Source: Amylostereum areolatum (taxonomy: Eukaryota; Basidiomycota; Agaricomycetes; Russulales; Stereaceae). From it: a DNA stretch of 64,000 nucleotides. Positions 23,312 to 36,494 of the stretch are shown in pieces; the stretch's first letter is position 1, and every line of letters begins with the position of its first letter. The stretch covers positions 248,001 through 312,000 of the forward strand of contig SAXG01000027.1 of the NCBI GenBank assembly GCA_012932865.1, in the 5' to 3' direction. The position numbers and the translations under genes were made by a program. A model generated the notes under the pieces. It saw only the letters and a program-made list of their open reading frames with translations, did no database searches and was not told the origin of the DNA.

Positions 23312-26235
23312 ATGGACTCTACGGGCCACGATGATCACAGCATCTCACCTAGTCGCCGCAACAGGCCCCCGATCTTCTCTCTGCCTTCTGAACGCTCCGG
23401 TCGCATGGCCAGGTTTGCCAACGACACTGGAGAAGCTGGCGAGCACTCGAGGCTCTTGGACCGAACGGCAAGCGAAGGATATATAGAGCCAGGAGCTAGC
23501 CAATATGGCACCACACATAGTGACCCCAGCGGTCAGTCAAATCGGCCTCTTCGTCGGTTTCGGACTCTTGGGCTGACTCTGCTATCGCTGTAGAGTATGG
23601 GGGGTGGACTAAGAAGACTTCTTTGTGGGCCAAGGCGAAATATTACGTGCCGTCTTTATACTGGATACCCAACTACTCCTTATCATAGTGAGTCCTCATG
23701 TGTTCCTGACAGTACTGTATCTCACGGGACCTGTCCAGCGTCGGCGGAGATCTGCTTGCGGGTGTGACTGTAGCTGCCATGCTCATCCCACAGTCCGTTA
23801 GTTATGCGTCTTCCCTGGCTAAGCTGAACCCAGTTACTGGCCTTGTGAGTTCTGTTATCGTGCAGCTCTTCCGTATGACCCAGTAGCTTTCACCATGCGC
23901 TGAACTTCACTGACTATATTGCACTCACTCCGCAGTTCTCAGCATCTATTCCACCTATCATCTATGCCCTCCTCGGAACATCCCGTCAACTCAACGTTGC
24001 ACCAGAAGCAGCTCTTAGTTTGCTTGTCGGGCAAGCAGTCTCCGATGTTCTTCACGGCGATCCTCATGCCCACCCTAAGAATCCTGACGCCGTCGCAATC
24101 GCGGTATGCACGGCCATTGTTGCACAGGTTTGTGCCAATGGCGTTAAGAAATGGATGGCGTTTACGTTCTTTTAGGTCGGCGTGATATCCTTTCTGTTGG
24201 GGTTCTTCCGTCTAGGCTTTCTGGACGTTGTCCTATCACGAGCCCTACTCAGAGGATTCATCACTGCCGTCGCCTTCGTGATATTCTTGTAAATCACTTA
24301 CTCTTCAGGTCGTTATCTGCTTACTGACCACGCACTTACATTTATAGAGAGCAATTAATGCCTATGCTGGGCCTGGTAGCACTTGAGCACAAACTAAATC
24401 CGCAGACGACCTTGGACAAGATTCGCTTCATCTTGGAGAATGGATTTACCCATTTTCACAAACAAACGGCTATGGTCAGCTTTGGAGCCCTGTTGGTACT
24501 CGTCGGTGCCCGGGTTCTCAAGGCATCTTTCAGGAAGTACTGGTTCATCTATCGCATACCGGAGGTGCTTGTTGTAGTCGTCGTTTCGACCAGTCCGTCG
24601 CTTCTTGATCATACCGTCGTGAGGTACTCATCTCCGTATAGTCTTATCTGGCAAGCTCCACTGGGACGAAGACGGCATTGACATCTTGGGTTCCGTGTCC
24701 GTCAAAACGGGGGGGCATTTCTTCAAATTTCCTCTCCACCATTCACATCTGCCATATTACAAACAGACTACTTCATATGCAGTGTACGGCTCTGTTTTTT
24801 CATGTCATTGCGTGTTAACTTATTGACAGAAGACTCTAGGTTGATTTCCATCATCGGCTTTCTCGACAGCATCGTTGCTGCTAAGCAAAATGCTTCGCGA
24901 TTCGGATATTCCATCAGTCCTAACCGAGAGCTAGTTGCACTAGGTGCTGCCAACCTCGTGGGTTCGTTCGTCCCAGGCACTTTGCCAGCGTATGGTTCCA
25001 TTACACGGTAAGTAACTCAACTTGTAACTCGTATAATGTACTCAGCTTCTCATTCGAACTAGGTCTCGTATCAATGCGGACGTTGGTGGACGTACGCAAA
25101 TGGCTTCAATATTCTGCGCAGCGATCATTCTCCTAGCAACATTCTTTCTACTACCGTGGCTATACTACTTGCCAAAATGTGTCCTAGGATCAATGTACGT
25201 GCTACCCGGCCTCACTATACTCGCCTGCTAAACCAAAACGCAGAATTTGCCTCGTTGTATTTAGCCTACTCGCAGAAACGCCGGAAGATGTACACTATTA
25301 TTGGAAGTATGTACATTGGCTTGGCTGTTATTTTTCCCGTATCTGACTCGATCAAACAGGATGCGGGCGTGGATCGACCTCCTCCTCATGACTTTGACCT
25401 TCGTGTTGACCATTGTATGGAGCGTTCAAGTCGGCGTTGTTGTCAGTATGGTCATCTCATTGTTGTTGGTCGTACGACGATCTTCCAAACCACGGATGAC
25501 TATCCTTGTGAGCATTCTGCATTTTTCTGCCGTATGACTCTGACATCCAGAACCCACTGCTAGGGTCGCATTCGAGGGACTGATCGATGGAAACCCGTGG
25601 ACGAGACTACTGAAGCTGAAGAAGATATACCCGGTACGCTTATCGTCCGCATCCGCGAGAACCTTGACTTCGGTATATCTTCCTTCATTTTCACTCAGAC
25701 GTTCTACTAATTCCACTCGTTCAGCGAATTCTGCACAACTGAAAGGTACGCATGTCCATATCGACAATGGGTATTCGCTGACTCAAATGAAGAGCGTCTC
25801 CGTCGATTGGAACTCTATGGTCTGGATCCTAGCCACCCCTCCGAAGAACCGCGAAGGCAGCAAGCTCAAGTGCTTATCTTCCATATGTCCGACGTTGGGA
25901 CATGCGACGCATCGTATGTTCTTCCTCCTAGATCTGTGTTGTGGCGTGTATGCCAATCTATGCCCAATAGTGCCGTGCAGATATTCTATGAGCTATTTGA
26001 AGAGTATAAGGTATGTTCTTCCGCCACTTCACGTCTTTCTATGTGCTCATTTACGACCCGAAAGAAACGCGGGGTGGATGTGTACATCACGCACATGCGG
26101 CCTGATCCACGACGCGCATTTGAACGTGCCGGAATCGACGAATTGCTGGGAGAAGATGCATTCTATGACGACGTAGCAACTGCCGTTTCTCGCATTGCGA
26201 GCGGCGCCGATCTACAACGCTTTGTAGACGCTTGA
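23312..26235 (+). CDS. SulP-family sulfate transporter with STAS domain
   Basis: Plasma-membrane sulfate permease of the SLC26/SulP family. The start at 23312 gives a polar N-terminus, then YYVPSLYWIPNYSLS, the signature GDLLAGVTVAAMLIPQSVSYA, and hydrophobic helices including IVAQVGVISFLLGFFRLGF, FVIFLEQLMPMLG and GFLDSIVAAKQNASRFGY. Then SFVPGTLPAYGSITRSRIN, LPWLYYLPKCVLGSI and WIDLLLMTLTFVLTI lead to the cytoplasmic STAS domain (TLIVRIRENLDFANSAQLKERL, FHMSDVGTCDASAVQIFYEL), ending LQRFVDA. About fifteen introns, all joining in frame. Whether the substrate is sulfate or a related oxyanion cannot be decided. Confidence 0.93.
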
Positions 26236-26576
26236 GAAAGTTTTGTAATGTCATAGCTAATCACGAATGCCATGCCTATTACGACACTCCTTCCAACATG
26301 TAGACCACGAATAGACTTAGAGTACGTACTATCGTCCGACACCAGGTGCTTTTGCATGCGTTTTTGTAAGGAAAGAATTCTACTCAGAGTCGGGGGCGAT
26401 GCAAAATGTCACATGATCACGATAAGCGCCGGGCGGAAATCTCGGGCCCTCTGCCCAATCTTGTTCGCTGTAAGCCTTCTCACTCACCGTCACCCCCTCT
26501 TCACCTGCTCTCTTTCTACCCCCATCGTCTCCAGTCGATCTTTGCAGTCTTGAACACCGAATATCACACCTTTACC
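26236..26576. other. Intergenic, CRM1 promoter
   Basis: 341 bases between the SulP stop and the CRM1 start, ending pyrimidine-rich just before the start codon. No other feature seen. Confidence 0.5.
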
Positions 26577-29500
26577 ATGGAGGTAATGCGGATAATCTAC
26601 GTGTTAACGGGTGGATATTACTCACTGTTCAACTTCAAGGCGCTCCTCGACTTCACGAGGGAGTTTGACATCACCCTGATGGACAATGTTGTCATGGCTC
26701 TTTACTCGGGCAATGGAGGGAAAGAGGTGAGTATTAAACCTCCTTTTCCGGCCTCCGATGCTGATGTCCGGCTTGCTTTTTTCGCATTTCGCGCCACTAG
26801 CAACAACTAGCCCAACAGGTCCTCACGCAATTCCAGGACGCCCCCGATGCATGGACACGCGTTCCAGACATCATGGAACGCTCCTCATTTCCTCAGACCA
26901 AGGTTCCGCGCGTCATTTTACGCGTTTAAGGAGCGAAATGTGCTGATCGCTTTGTGTTTGCTTTCCAGTTCATTGGCCTGCAGATATTGGAAAAGTTGGT
27001 CAACACGCGGTGGAAGACTCTCCCAGAGCCCCAACGGCAAGGTGAGGATACTCGAACGTGCTCTGCAGCATGGTTGACGATCATTTCCAAGGTGTCCGGA
27101 ACTTTGTTGTTGGCATCACCGTCAAGGTCGCCTCAGACGAGGCCACGCTACGAAAAGAGAAAACGTACATCACGAAACTGAACATGGCGTTGGTTCAGGT
27201 ATGTGTTACTTTTCTTTTTGCGTTCGACATCCTTCCAACGTCTCCGCGCTACAGATCCTCAAACAGGAGTGGCCGCACAACTGGCCTACTTTCATCCCGG
27301 AGCTAGTGGAATCATGCAAGACGAATCTGTCTCTTTGCGAGAACAATATGGTCATTCTGCGTTTGCTATCTGAAGAGGTCTTCGATTACTCTGCGGAGCA
27401 GATGACGCAGACAAAGATTAAAAACCTGAAGAATCAGATCAGTGGCGAGTTCTCAGAAATCTTCAAGCTTTGCACGGAAATTCTGGAGGAGGCATCCAAG
27501 GCGTCCCTCATTAAGGCGACGTTGGAGACTCTATTGCGCTTCCTTAACTGGATCCCTCTTGGTTACATCTTCGAGACTACAGTCGTGGACATCCTTATTC
27601 AGCGCGTACGTAGCCCCCATTCTCGTGCTGTGTGTTTCAGCTGACCCACAATCACTTTGCAGTTCCTCGAGATTCCGGACTTCAGAAACATTACTTTGAA
27701 GTGCCTCGCGGAGGTCGCAGGGCTCAGCGTTGGCCCAGAGTACGATCCGAAATATGTGTCCCTCTTCCAGATGGTTATGACCGCAGTCAACCGCATGGTG
27801 CCACCCAACACGAACATCGCACAAGCCTATGCACACTCCAACGACGCGGGTCAGGACTTCATCCTCAACCTCGCCATCTTCCTTTGCAATTTCCTCCAGA
27901 ACCACCTTCGCACGGTCGAAACGGGGGACACTCATGACGTTCTTTTGAATGCTCACCTCTACATGGTCAAGATATCTCAGGTGGACGAGCGCGAGATCTT
28001 CAAGATTTGTCTCGAGTACTGGCTGAAACTTGTCGCGGAGCTGTATGAAGAGATTCAGAGTTTGCCCATTGGTGATAGTGGCCTACTCATGGGACTCAGC
28101 CTCGGTGGTACCAGCGGGGCGATGCTCAACGGCGTTTCGCTAAGGAAGAACATCTACTCTGACGTTCTCTCAAACCTTCGTCTGGTCGTCATCGAGAAGA
28201 TGGTTAAGCCGGAAGAGGTTTGGTCTTTGTTTATTTGCTCCCTGCTTAAGCTGACGGGCTATGCCAGGTTCTCATCGTCGAGAATGAGGAAGGCGAGATC
28301 GTTCGCGAGTTCATGAAGGAGTCTGACACCATCGTTCTGTACAAGTCTATGCGCGAACTTCTCGTCTACCTCACCCATCTGGACGTTCTTGACACTGAAA
28401 CCATCCTCTCTGAAAAACTTGCGAAACAAGTTGACGGATCAGAATGGTCATGGCAAAACCTCAATACTCTCTGCTGGGCAATTGGCTCAATATCGGGTGC
28501 CATGAGTAAGTGGTCGTTTCTCCTTGATATGAGGCATATCTCATAATTGTCTGCCGTAGACGAGGACACCGAGAAGCGGTTTTTAGTCACCGTCATCAAA
28601 GATCTCCTTGGCTTGTGCGAGATCAAACGTGGCAAGGACAACAAGGCCGTTGTGGCATCGGATATCATGTACATCGTCGGCCAGTACCCCCGCTTCCTCA
28701 AAGCGCACTGGAAATTCCTCAAGACGGTTGTGAACAAGTTGTTCGAGTTCATGCACGAGACGCATGAGGGTGTACAAGACATGGCATGCGACACCTTCAT
28801 CAAGATCGCGCAAAAATGCCGCCGCCATTTCGTTATGCAGCAGTCACAAGAACAAGAGCCATTTGTGGACGAGATTCTTCGTTTGCTACACCGCATCACA
28901 GTGGACTTGTCCCCCCAACAAGTGCATACGTTCTATGAAGCCGTTGGATACATGATCTCGGCGCAGCCGAACAAGCCTCAGCAAGAGAAACTCATTGCGA
29001 AACTCATGGAGCTTCCCAACAATGCGGTTCGTCTCTTTGCAGTCGGGGTTGATGTACGGTGGTTCTAACCTTTCTTATTGCTTAGTGGGAGTCTCTCATG
29101 AACCAGGCGGCGTCAAACGTAGATGTCCTGAGCAGTCCTGACAACTTGAAAATATTGTCCAATGTGTTGAAGACAAACGTCGCCGCGTGTACCTCTATCG
29201 GCAGCTTTTTCCTTCCCCAGATCGCCCTCATATACATGGATATGCTTGGCCTCTACCGAGCGACCAGCACAATCATCAGCGAGACCGTCGCAAAAGAGGG
29301 TTAGTCTTTATATTTTTTCTTCTCCTTCCATAAAATCATATATGGTTTACAATCAGGTCAAATTGCTACGAAGACGCCGAAAATCCGCAACTTGCGTGCC
29401 GTCAAGAAGGAGGTCCTGCGGTTAATGGAGACATACATCAAGAAAGCCGAGGATCTGGACAATGTCAACTCCAATATGATGCCTCCATTGCTTGACGCTA

Positions 29501-30583
29501 TTCTCGGGGACTACAACCGCAACGTGCCAGAGGCGCGTGACGCAGAGGTGTTAAATGTCATGTCGACGATTACTGCGCGGCTCGGGGTAAGCAGTCCTAT
29601 TTCCTTTGAATTTGTTCGTCTTTCAACTTTGCTATCATAGAACCTGCTTACGCCACAAGTACCTGCGATCATGGAAGCCGTCTTTGAACCGACTTTGAGC
29701 ATGATCAACCAAGATTTCGCCGAATATCCCGAGCACCGTGTTGGCTTCTTCAAACTGCTGCGAGCAATCAACTTGAACTGCTTCCCAGGCAGGTCACAAC
29801 TTATACGTTTTTAGTTCTAGTTACTGATGATTCTTTAGCTCTTCTGAACCTTCCACCGACGCAGTTCAAACTGTTCATGGACAGTATTGTCTGGGCCATC
29901 AAACACACAATGAGGGATATCGCGGATACTGGATTGAACTGTGGGTACAGGTCCTCCTTCGTGTCACTGTTATTAACCATGTAGGCAGTGTCGCTTGAGG
30001 TCATCAATAACTTTGCTGCCGCTGATCCTTCTGTTGCCAATCCCTTCTTCCAACAATATTATCTCAGCGTGCTCCAAGATACCTTCTACGTACTGACGGA
30101 TGCTGACCACAAGAGCGGATTCAAGCTACAGTGCTTGCTGCTTGCTCGCATGGTTCAACTCGTCGCTACCAATTCCATTCAAGCCCCGTTATACGACCCC
30201 AGCGTCATCACGGATCCGACAATGACCAACGCAAAGTTTTTGCGAGACTACACCGCCAATTTGCTCAAATCTGCGTTCCCGCACGCTTCAAAGTAAGGAT
30301 ACACATGCGATGCGTGATAATGACTGCTGCTAATTGTATCTGTAGCGCGGACATCTTGACGTTTGTCCTCAATCTCCTAGAGTACCACGGCGATGTCAAC
30401 CGCTTCAAGCTTGCTCTACGTGACTTCCTTATCCAGCTCAAAGAGTTTTCTGGGGACAATGCCGAACTTTACTTGGACGAGAAAGAGGCAGAGGCCCACC
30501 GCAAAGCGGAACAGGAGCGCGAGCAAGCCATGCGCATTCCCGGAATGCTGAAACCATCGCAGCTGGAGGACGAAGATATATAG
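26577..30583 (+). CDS. CRM1: Exportin-1 (CRM1/XPO1)
   Basis: Ran-GTP-dependent nuclear export receptor for leucine-rich export signals. Fifteen exons. The first codes only Met-Glu (26577-26582), followed by [13 protein letters not shown]. The family is recognisable throughout: [152 protein letters not shown], ending LEDEDI. The length is close to the usual 1,070 residues. The NES-groove cysteine is present (codon 28616-28618). The intron at 29789-29838 uses a GC donor. The frame is unbroken over the whole gene. Confidence 0.97.
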
Positions 30584-31038
30584 CGTTAAGCCATCCACGT
30601 TCCGATGATGGTACATGGACGAATCGCTCCCGCATCTCACGACATTTTATGGTTCTCTATTCTTCTCATTCTGTCTTATCCTACGCTGGCATATTCATCT
30701 CCGTATTCCACCCCCCCCTCCCCCCCCCCCCCCCCCATCCTTTCCCCGTCCACTCACGTCAATGTTGTCATCAGTATCCCCGTTGCTATCGCTGTCTTGC
30801 GTCTGTCTCTCGCATATATTTGGATGTAACGATAGGAATTATGCCAAGAAGAAGTATATATCTTGTAGAAAAATTTGACCGCTGTTACTATTGTTTTCCT
30901 CCCTACTTACACCGGGGTGAGCAGAGTACCGAGAGTTTTCCTACGTTCGCCCGAGGCTTGCTGAGCGCGAGCTCCGGCAATGACCGAATCCCTCGCTTTC
31001 AGTGCTGTCGCGATCGGTCCATCACTCTACTCACCGTC
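30584..31038. other. Intergenic between CRM1 and TMA20
   Basis: 455 bases holding the CRM1 3' flank, a C-tract and the TMA20 promoter. No coding sequence seen. Confidence 0.5.
30711..30736 (+). repeat. C-tract interrupted by one T
   Basis: C8-T-C17 in the CRM1 3' flank. It is the longest homopolymer-like run seen in the window; its exact length is likely unreliable. Confidence 0.8.
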
Positions 31039-31750
31039 ATGTTCAAGAAGTACGTGAGACATGCCCAGCATCTGGAAGGTTTACGAATTCGAGTCACAGA
31101 TTCACGCCATCCACCGATATCGCTGGGCAAACATCCGTAAAAACCTCTGTGCAACGATCCATACGCTCGAGCATCTTATCCCAATGGAAGATCGAACCAG
31201 AAACGCTTGAGGCCATCTGGCCGAAGAAGGAGTCGATTGTGCATGTCAAATGGTCCGTGTCCTGCCTCTCTGTATCCCTACACCTTTGATATCCCCGCCG
31301 ATGATAGCAGAGAACATATCGGAATCTACACGTTCCAAGGCGAGCCACTATTTTTCCAGCACTTTGACGGTCCGTTCTACCCAACGCTTCGGGTGCTACA
31401 CAAATGTGCGTCTCTGTCTTGAGCGGCTCCTTGGGGAGTGTCTTGAACGGTGTGTAGATCCATTCATACTCCCTCACGTACGCGTCGACCGAGGCGCGAT
31501 TCGGTTTTTGCTCGGAGGCGCACACATGATGTGTCCCGGGTTCACGTCGGCGGGTGGGCAGCTCCCACCCGCGGAAGCAGCCCTGCCTGCAGGTACGCCC
31601 GTTGCACTTGACGCCGAAGGGAAGGAGCACTCTGTCGGGATTGGTATCATGAAGCTCGGGACGGAGGAGATCAAAAAGGTGAACAAAGGAGTCGGGGTCG
31701 AGGTGGTCGCTTACATCGGGGACGACTTATGGGCGATTCAGAAATTGTAA
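31039..31750 (+). CDS. TMA20: MCTS1/Tma20 ribosome-associated translation factor
   Basis: PUA-domain protein that pairs with DENR/Tma22 in 40S recycling and re-initiation. Four exons; the first has 11 coding bases (MFKK), followed by [16 protein letters not shown]. Then come [31 protein letters not shown], and the family motif [19 protein letters not shown]. The PUA core is [19 protein letters not shown], then [23 protein letters not shown], ending DDLWAIQKL. All blocks align with human MCTS1 over its full length. Confidence 0.95.
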
Positions 31751-32228
31751 TCATAGGGTATTGTATTTTACGGTACATGTACAATGGAGTAGGCGTGTGT
31801 AAAGTGGTATGTTTTCCGTTTCCTTGTGCAAAAACGGATACAAGAGACATTCGGCCATTCGTTTCTCAATTGAAGTTTGAAATTGGAAGTCTGAAAAGTC
31901 TCACACATGAGAAGAGTCATAGCAGAACCACTGGTCATCATGGCGAAGGAACTCTATAAGATTAAGCTACATACTGCAACGAGACTTACATGACATGCCG
32001 AGCGGGCTAAAATGAAAGAGAACGAACAAATAGGTAGATCATCGCGGGACGTGAATGCGAATGTACGAGCTCGACGTCGGATGCTATGAAAAGGTGAGTG
32101 GGTTCATGTGTCCGTCGAGTGCAATGGGAATGCCCACGAGCGTATTCCAGCGGCACGACCGGTCTATACTATCCTACACCACGTTTCCCACCTATTACAC
32201 CTCCAACACGCATCGCACGCACCCGCTA
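31751..32228. other. Convergent intergenic region
   Basis: 478 bases between the TMA20 and SIP5 stop codons. AT-rich just after TMA20, consistent with 3' ends. No gene seen. Confidence 0.5.
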
Positions 32229-34003
32229 TCATGCGTTCTCCGGAGAACTCGTGGCTGGCATCAGTGGCTCTATGGATTCCTCCGAGTCAGATCCCAAGGG
32301 ACTGTAACCAGTGCGCGACCCAGTCGTTTCTTGCGTTGTTATCGATAACATAGAGTCGTCACGCGCGATGACGGGACGGTCTGAGGACATAAATGTAGTG
32401 GGCTCTGATGTTGTAGCGGGCCGGATGCTCTCCTGAACGTTGGCGGGAGTTGGAGGTGTAGGTGTGCTGAAGACAGAAGGAGTGGGGGTCGGTGCTGAGG
32501 TGGAAGCCGGGAGTTGGGTAGGTGGTGCAACCGGAGTAGATTGCTGTGGAGGATGTGGTGTTGAGGTTCCGGACGTTGGAGGCTCAAGCACAGGAGGGTT
32601 TGCAGTTGGTATAGGTTCGTTGGCTGGTTGGGAGCTGGCGCCTTCTCCGCCATTCTGCGCTCGTTGTTGAGCCTCTCTGCGTTGATGCTCTTCATGATCA
32701 AGGAGAGAAAGTCGCATTGCCTCCATGATCATCAACTAAACATAACGCAGACATCGTCAGCTCTCGCCATGTGCGTTGCGCCATCCCCAGCTGGTGACAG
32801 CTATGTACTCACCTCTTCTAAATCTTGTCCGGCCATACCACCCAACAGATTGTGGAGTTCCTGATTCTGTCCTCGTCTTCTAGACCGTCTTCCCGTCCCA
32901 CCGCCCCCTTCACCATTCTCTGCCGCGGCACCAAGCTCGGCGGGAAGGGCGTGCACTCGTCCGCTGGTGACTCCGACTGGAATCAAACGATCGCCCACTT
33001 GTCGCATGATAATTCGGCGGTTGGCACGGCGGGCGGCAGCTGCACGCACGGCGGCCAATTTGGACTCCCAGTCGGGGCGTATGTGATCTGTGTATGGGGA
33101 CAATGATCAGAGCAAGACGTGAATTTGCCAAAAGGCAAAGAAAACACGAGGAGCGAACCTGTGGTCACAACATCGGGGTCCTCATGCCCGAAGCTCTTAC
33201 GGCGCTTCTGTTTCCCAGGAGTAGGCGCTCCTTGTAACGAATGCTGAGACCGGTTGGGTGAGTCAGGCCACTGCGGAAGCGACTAGGATGGCGAGAACAA
33301 CGGTCAGCACGCGTCCAGCGCTACAGGAGTAGAATGCCTTACCGATCCCTCACTTCCGAGGCCTGCACGCCATGGAGGTGGTGTGTATACAACTCCGAAG
33401 TGATCTTGAACGCAGTAAGGACAACACGCGGGATCGGAAACGATATGTGTGACGGTAGGTTCCGAACGCTTGATCTGGACAAAGCATTCGGTGCAAATGG
33501 CCTGGTCACAACATCGAGAGCGGTTGATGTTCGGTGGGTAGTACTGAACGAAGAGCTATGAGTATTTGAAGGTCTTGTGACGTAATGGGAAGAGAGGGCA
33601 TGCGAGATTGAGAGAAAGAAATATGCACCAAGAAACAAATAGGACACTCGACAGCACCGTCGTATATGGCAGCCTCTGGATTACGAGTAGGCTCTTTGAC
33701 GACGCTGGGGCGCTTGTGGTGGCTGTGACGGGGAACGATGGAGGCGGTATCGCGCGTGGGGGACTCGGATTCGGGCGTCGGTAGTTCTTTACGGGAGGCG
33801 AGGATCTTCTCATCATCCCAAGATTCCTCGTAGTCTTCTAGTGGTCGATAGAAAGGAGCAAGCTTGCGGTCCACGATGGCTTGACCAACGACCGACTCAT
33901 TCCAATCCCGAGGACCAGTATAAACGCCTTGAGGAGTGAGATAGCCATAGTCGACGGTCTCGTCTTGGGGCCCACGCGAGGACGACGATGCACTGTTTCC
34001 CAT
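32229..34003 (-). CDS. SIP5: SIP5-like RING-type zinc finger protein
   Basis: Related to yeast Sip5, a Snf1-interacting protein. The start at 34003 gives MGNSASSSS, where Gly2 fits N-myristoylation. Then [26 protein letters not shown] is followed by the metal-binding part: [29 protein letters not shown] and CCPYC. After that come [56 protein letters not shown], and a long proline/serine/threonine-rich C-terminal tail. Five exons join in frame (donor after TTC TTG in the RING). Yeast Sip5 has the same order of an N-terminal motif, an atypical RING and a helical region. Confidence 0.85.
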
Positions 34004-34224
34004 GGCGTCGAGGGAGGAGTAACAGAGAAAGATAAAGAAAACGGGGGGCGGGAGGTGGGAGGAAGACAGAGTCAAGAGCAAGCGCAGACGGTGCTCTGCG
34101 TTGCCCGACACGGCAACTCGCGGAGGTTTCAACGCGTTCCCTCTCCCCGCGCTCATCTCTTCCGAGGACTCCCCCATCCTTTCTCCTTTGATTCGTCTTT
34201 AGCCTTTGCTTTCTGATCTATATC

Positions 34225-34715
34225 ATGTCCGCTGGAAAGGTTCCTTGGGGTCAGATCACTGTCATGACCGTTGGCCGTACGTTTCATCTTCACCGCACCC
34301 GTTCGCTCCTTGCCACTCATCCCCCGTTCCAGTCATGGGTCTTGGCTACGGTCTGCTGAAAAGTAAGCATGCCGCTCCATCTTACTTATCTTTCTCTTTT
34401 TATGATGGCCATTCTACGCTTAGCTACTGTCCCCACGCCGGACGAAACGTACGCGGTGTGTGTTGTAGACTCCTGCACCAGAAACTCTTGTTTATCGCCC
34501 CCTAGGCCATGTCTCCCGACCTGAAACGTAAGGTAGACGCGAACCGTGCTGCAAGACTTGCTGTGGAGGAGGGCGTGAAGCGTCAGCAAGAGGCTCAGGT
34601 GTGTACTTGGACTGCAGAGTACACGCGCTCCAGTGACTCAACTTCGTGTGTGCTCCTTATAAAGAGTGACCCAGACTCCGCAAAACCAGTATGGGCTGAT
34701 TCCAAGAGATCATGA
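34225..34715 (+). CDS. CBP4: CBP4-like cytochrome bc1 complex assembly factor
   Basis: Small mitochondrial membrane protein. Five exons give about 80 residues: MSAGKVPWGQITVMTVGLMG, a hydrophobic segment GLGYGLLK, then TTVPTPDETYAAMSPDLKRKVD, a charged helix (RLAVEEGVKRQQEAQ), and SDPDSAKPVWADSKRS. One membrane helix, then PTPxE...LSPEL-like sequence, a charged helix and xPVW near the end is the Cbp4 pattern. Cbp4 helps build complex III around cytochrome b. The short length leaves some doubt about exact orthology. It starts 221 bases from divergent SIP5. Confidence 0.7.
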
Positions 34716-34891
34716 CAGCTGAACTGACGTCTGACATCCCTCCGATGTTAGTGTTATTGTATATTATAATGGTTATCATCCGATCCTAACTTATTCAAGT
34801 ATGTGCGATCTCTAATGCTACAGAATATTGAGTACACATTGAGTACACACGGGGAAAACACGGTCGAGAAAATGCAACATCGCAGGAGTGC

Positions 34892-36289
34892 TCATGAGGA
34901 TACTGCCTTGTTGACCCGTAAAGCGACCTCCAATATCCACAACTCCTCGTCCGCACCGTCGCAAAGCGCTTTGTCCGCCTCCGCCATAACAAGGGCACAC
35001 TGCGACTTTTGCCATGCTGTTAAAGTAGGGTGTAGGATGATCAGATCGTGCAACTAACAGAATAGCCGTTAGCAAGGTTCTGATTTCTTGTGAGCGAGGA
35101 CTGACTTGGGACAGAATTTGTGACGCGGAGAAACCCTCCCTCATCAATGCCCTCACGTTCTCGCGAATTAAATCAAAGCCCTTCAGCTTTGTGGAGCCCG
35201 GCGATCCGTCGTCCATATCCACGTCGCCGCCACCATCAGGCTCGATTCCTAGCGTCCGTGCAAGTTCGTTGATTATGACGTCCGGCACAACACCTGCAAT
35301 CTCTTGTATATCTCGTGGCGTGATAGCGGTGTTACTTACGCTCGCCGCGGAAAGACGTGCGGCAGATTGCAGGTAGGTGATGGCTCGTCGCAGGTCCCCA
35401 GATGAAGTAGAAATGAGAGTTTGTACGACCTCGGGAGTCACTTCCACGGATTCAGCGTCGGCAATGTGCTGAAGACGCGTTGTGGTGGATGACGGATCAA
35501 GGGGTTTAAAGCGAAATTTGGAACAACGAGACGCAAGAGGTTCGATGATTCTAGAAAGTAAGGTCAGTTGGTGATGCAATGAAAGGGACGATGGGACTCG
35601 CCGGGTCACATAATTGCACACGAGACAGAAGCGCGTTATCCTGGCATAGTTCTCCATGATTCGTCGTAGAGCAGCCTGAGCGTCCTGAGTCATACTGTCT
35701 GCTTCATCAAGAATGATGATTTTGTACGGTGGACATGGGTACACTTTTCCGTCAGACGCAACCGTCTGCGCACGGGGTGTTTGTCGGGCAAAATTCTTGA
35801 CCTTGTCGCGTACGATGGATATACCTCGTTCGTCGGACGCGTTCAGTTCCAGTACACGAGTTCGGAAGTTATCCGGGCTGCGAGAAATATCGTGAAGACG
35901 GGACTGATATAAGGTAAAGGTAACGGACCCATATAGTTGGCGTGCCAAAGCGAGGATAGTGGATGTTTTTCCCGTTCCAGGGGGTCCGTAGAAGAGCATG
36001 TGGGGAAGCTAGAAGCGACGTTGTAGGGAGCTAGGATGACCAACAGCGCACAGCAGCTTACATTTGTAGATGAGAGGGTCTTCTCCAAAACGGCTACAAT
36101 ATGTTCCTGCGCAGAAACGTCGTCTATGGTTTTGGGCCGACTACAGCATGTCAAAGAGCCGTTCTCTCTGGACGCAGCAAAGTACACGCACTATTTCTCG
36201 ACCCATGGCTGCAGGTTGGGGTCAACAGCCACCTGGTCCTTTCCAACTTTCTTGTTGGACGGTTTTAACTGGAAGAAATTGGCGGCCAT
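34892..36289 (-). CDS. RFC2: Replication factor C small subunit (yeast Rfc2 / human RFC4)
   Basis: AAA+ subunit of the PCNA clamp loader. The start at 36289 ([14 protein letters not shown]) leads to [16 protein letters not shown], Walker [18 protein letters not shown] sequ ([14 protein letters not shown]), [11 protein letters not shown], Walker [20 protein letters not shown], the SRC motif [55 protein letters not shown], ending NKAVSS. The NASDERGI and [11 protein letters not shown] forms and the C-terminus fit the Rfc2/RFC4 branch best. The intron at 35551-35601 uses a GC donor (CCCG then GCGAGT). It is divergent from the CAF-1 large subunit gene with 205 bases between starts. Confidence 0.93.
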
Positions 36290-36445
36290 GCTGGGAGAAC
36301 GATGTCCGAGCTTGGGGATGCGTCGCACGGCGCGATGAGCAAGTCGCGTCGCAAGTCGCGCGGACGCGGTTGTGGCGTTTTCGATCTCCGACGTGCGCGT
36401 CACGTTCACCGTGGCCGCTGCGTGTTCCCTCCCCCATTGACCTCG

Positions 36446-36451
36446 ACGCGT
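36446..36451. promoter_or_regulatory. ACGCGT (MCB-type) site between RFC2 and CAF-1
   Basis: A single MCB hexamer in the 205-base divergent promoter, 43 bases before the CAF-1 start. Both genes act at the replication fork and both are G1/S-regulated in yeasts. One hexamer alone is weak evidence. Confidence 0.45.
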
Positions 36452-36494
36452 CCGACGATCCCCTCTCGCTTCTCGCATCTGCCAGGGCTACATC

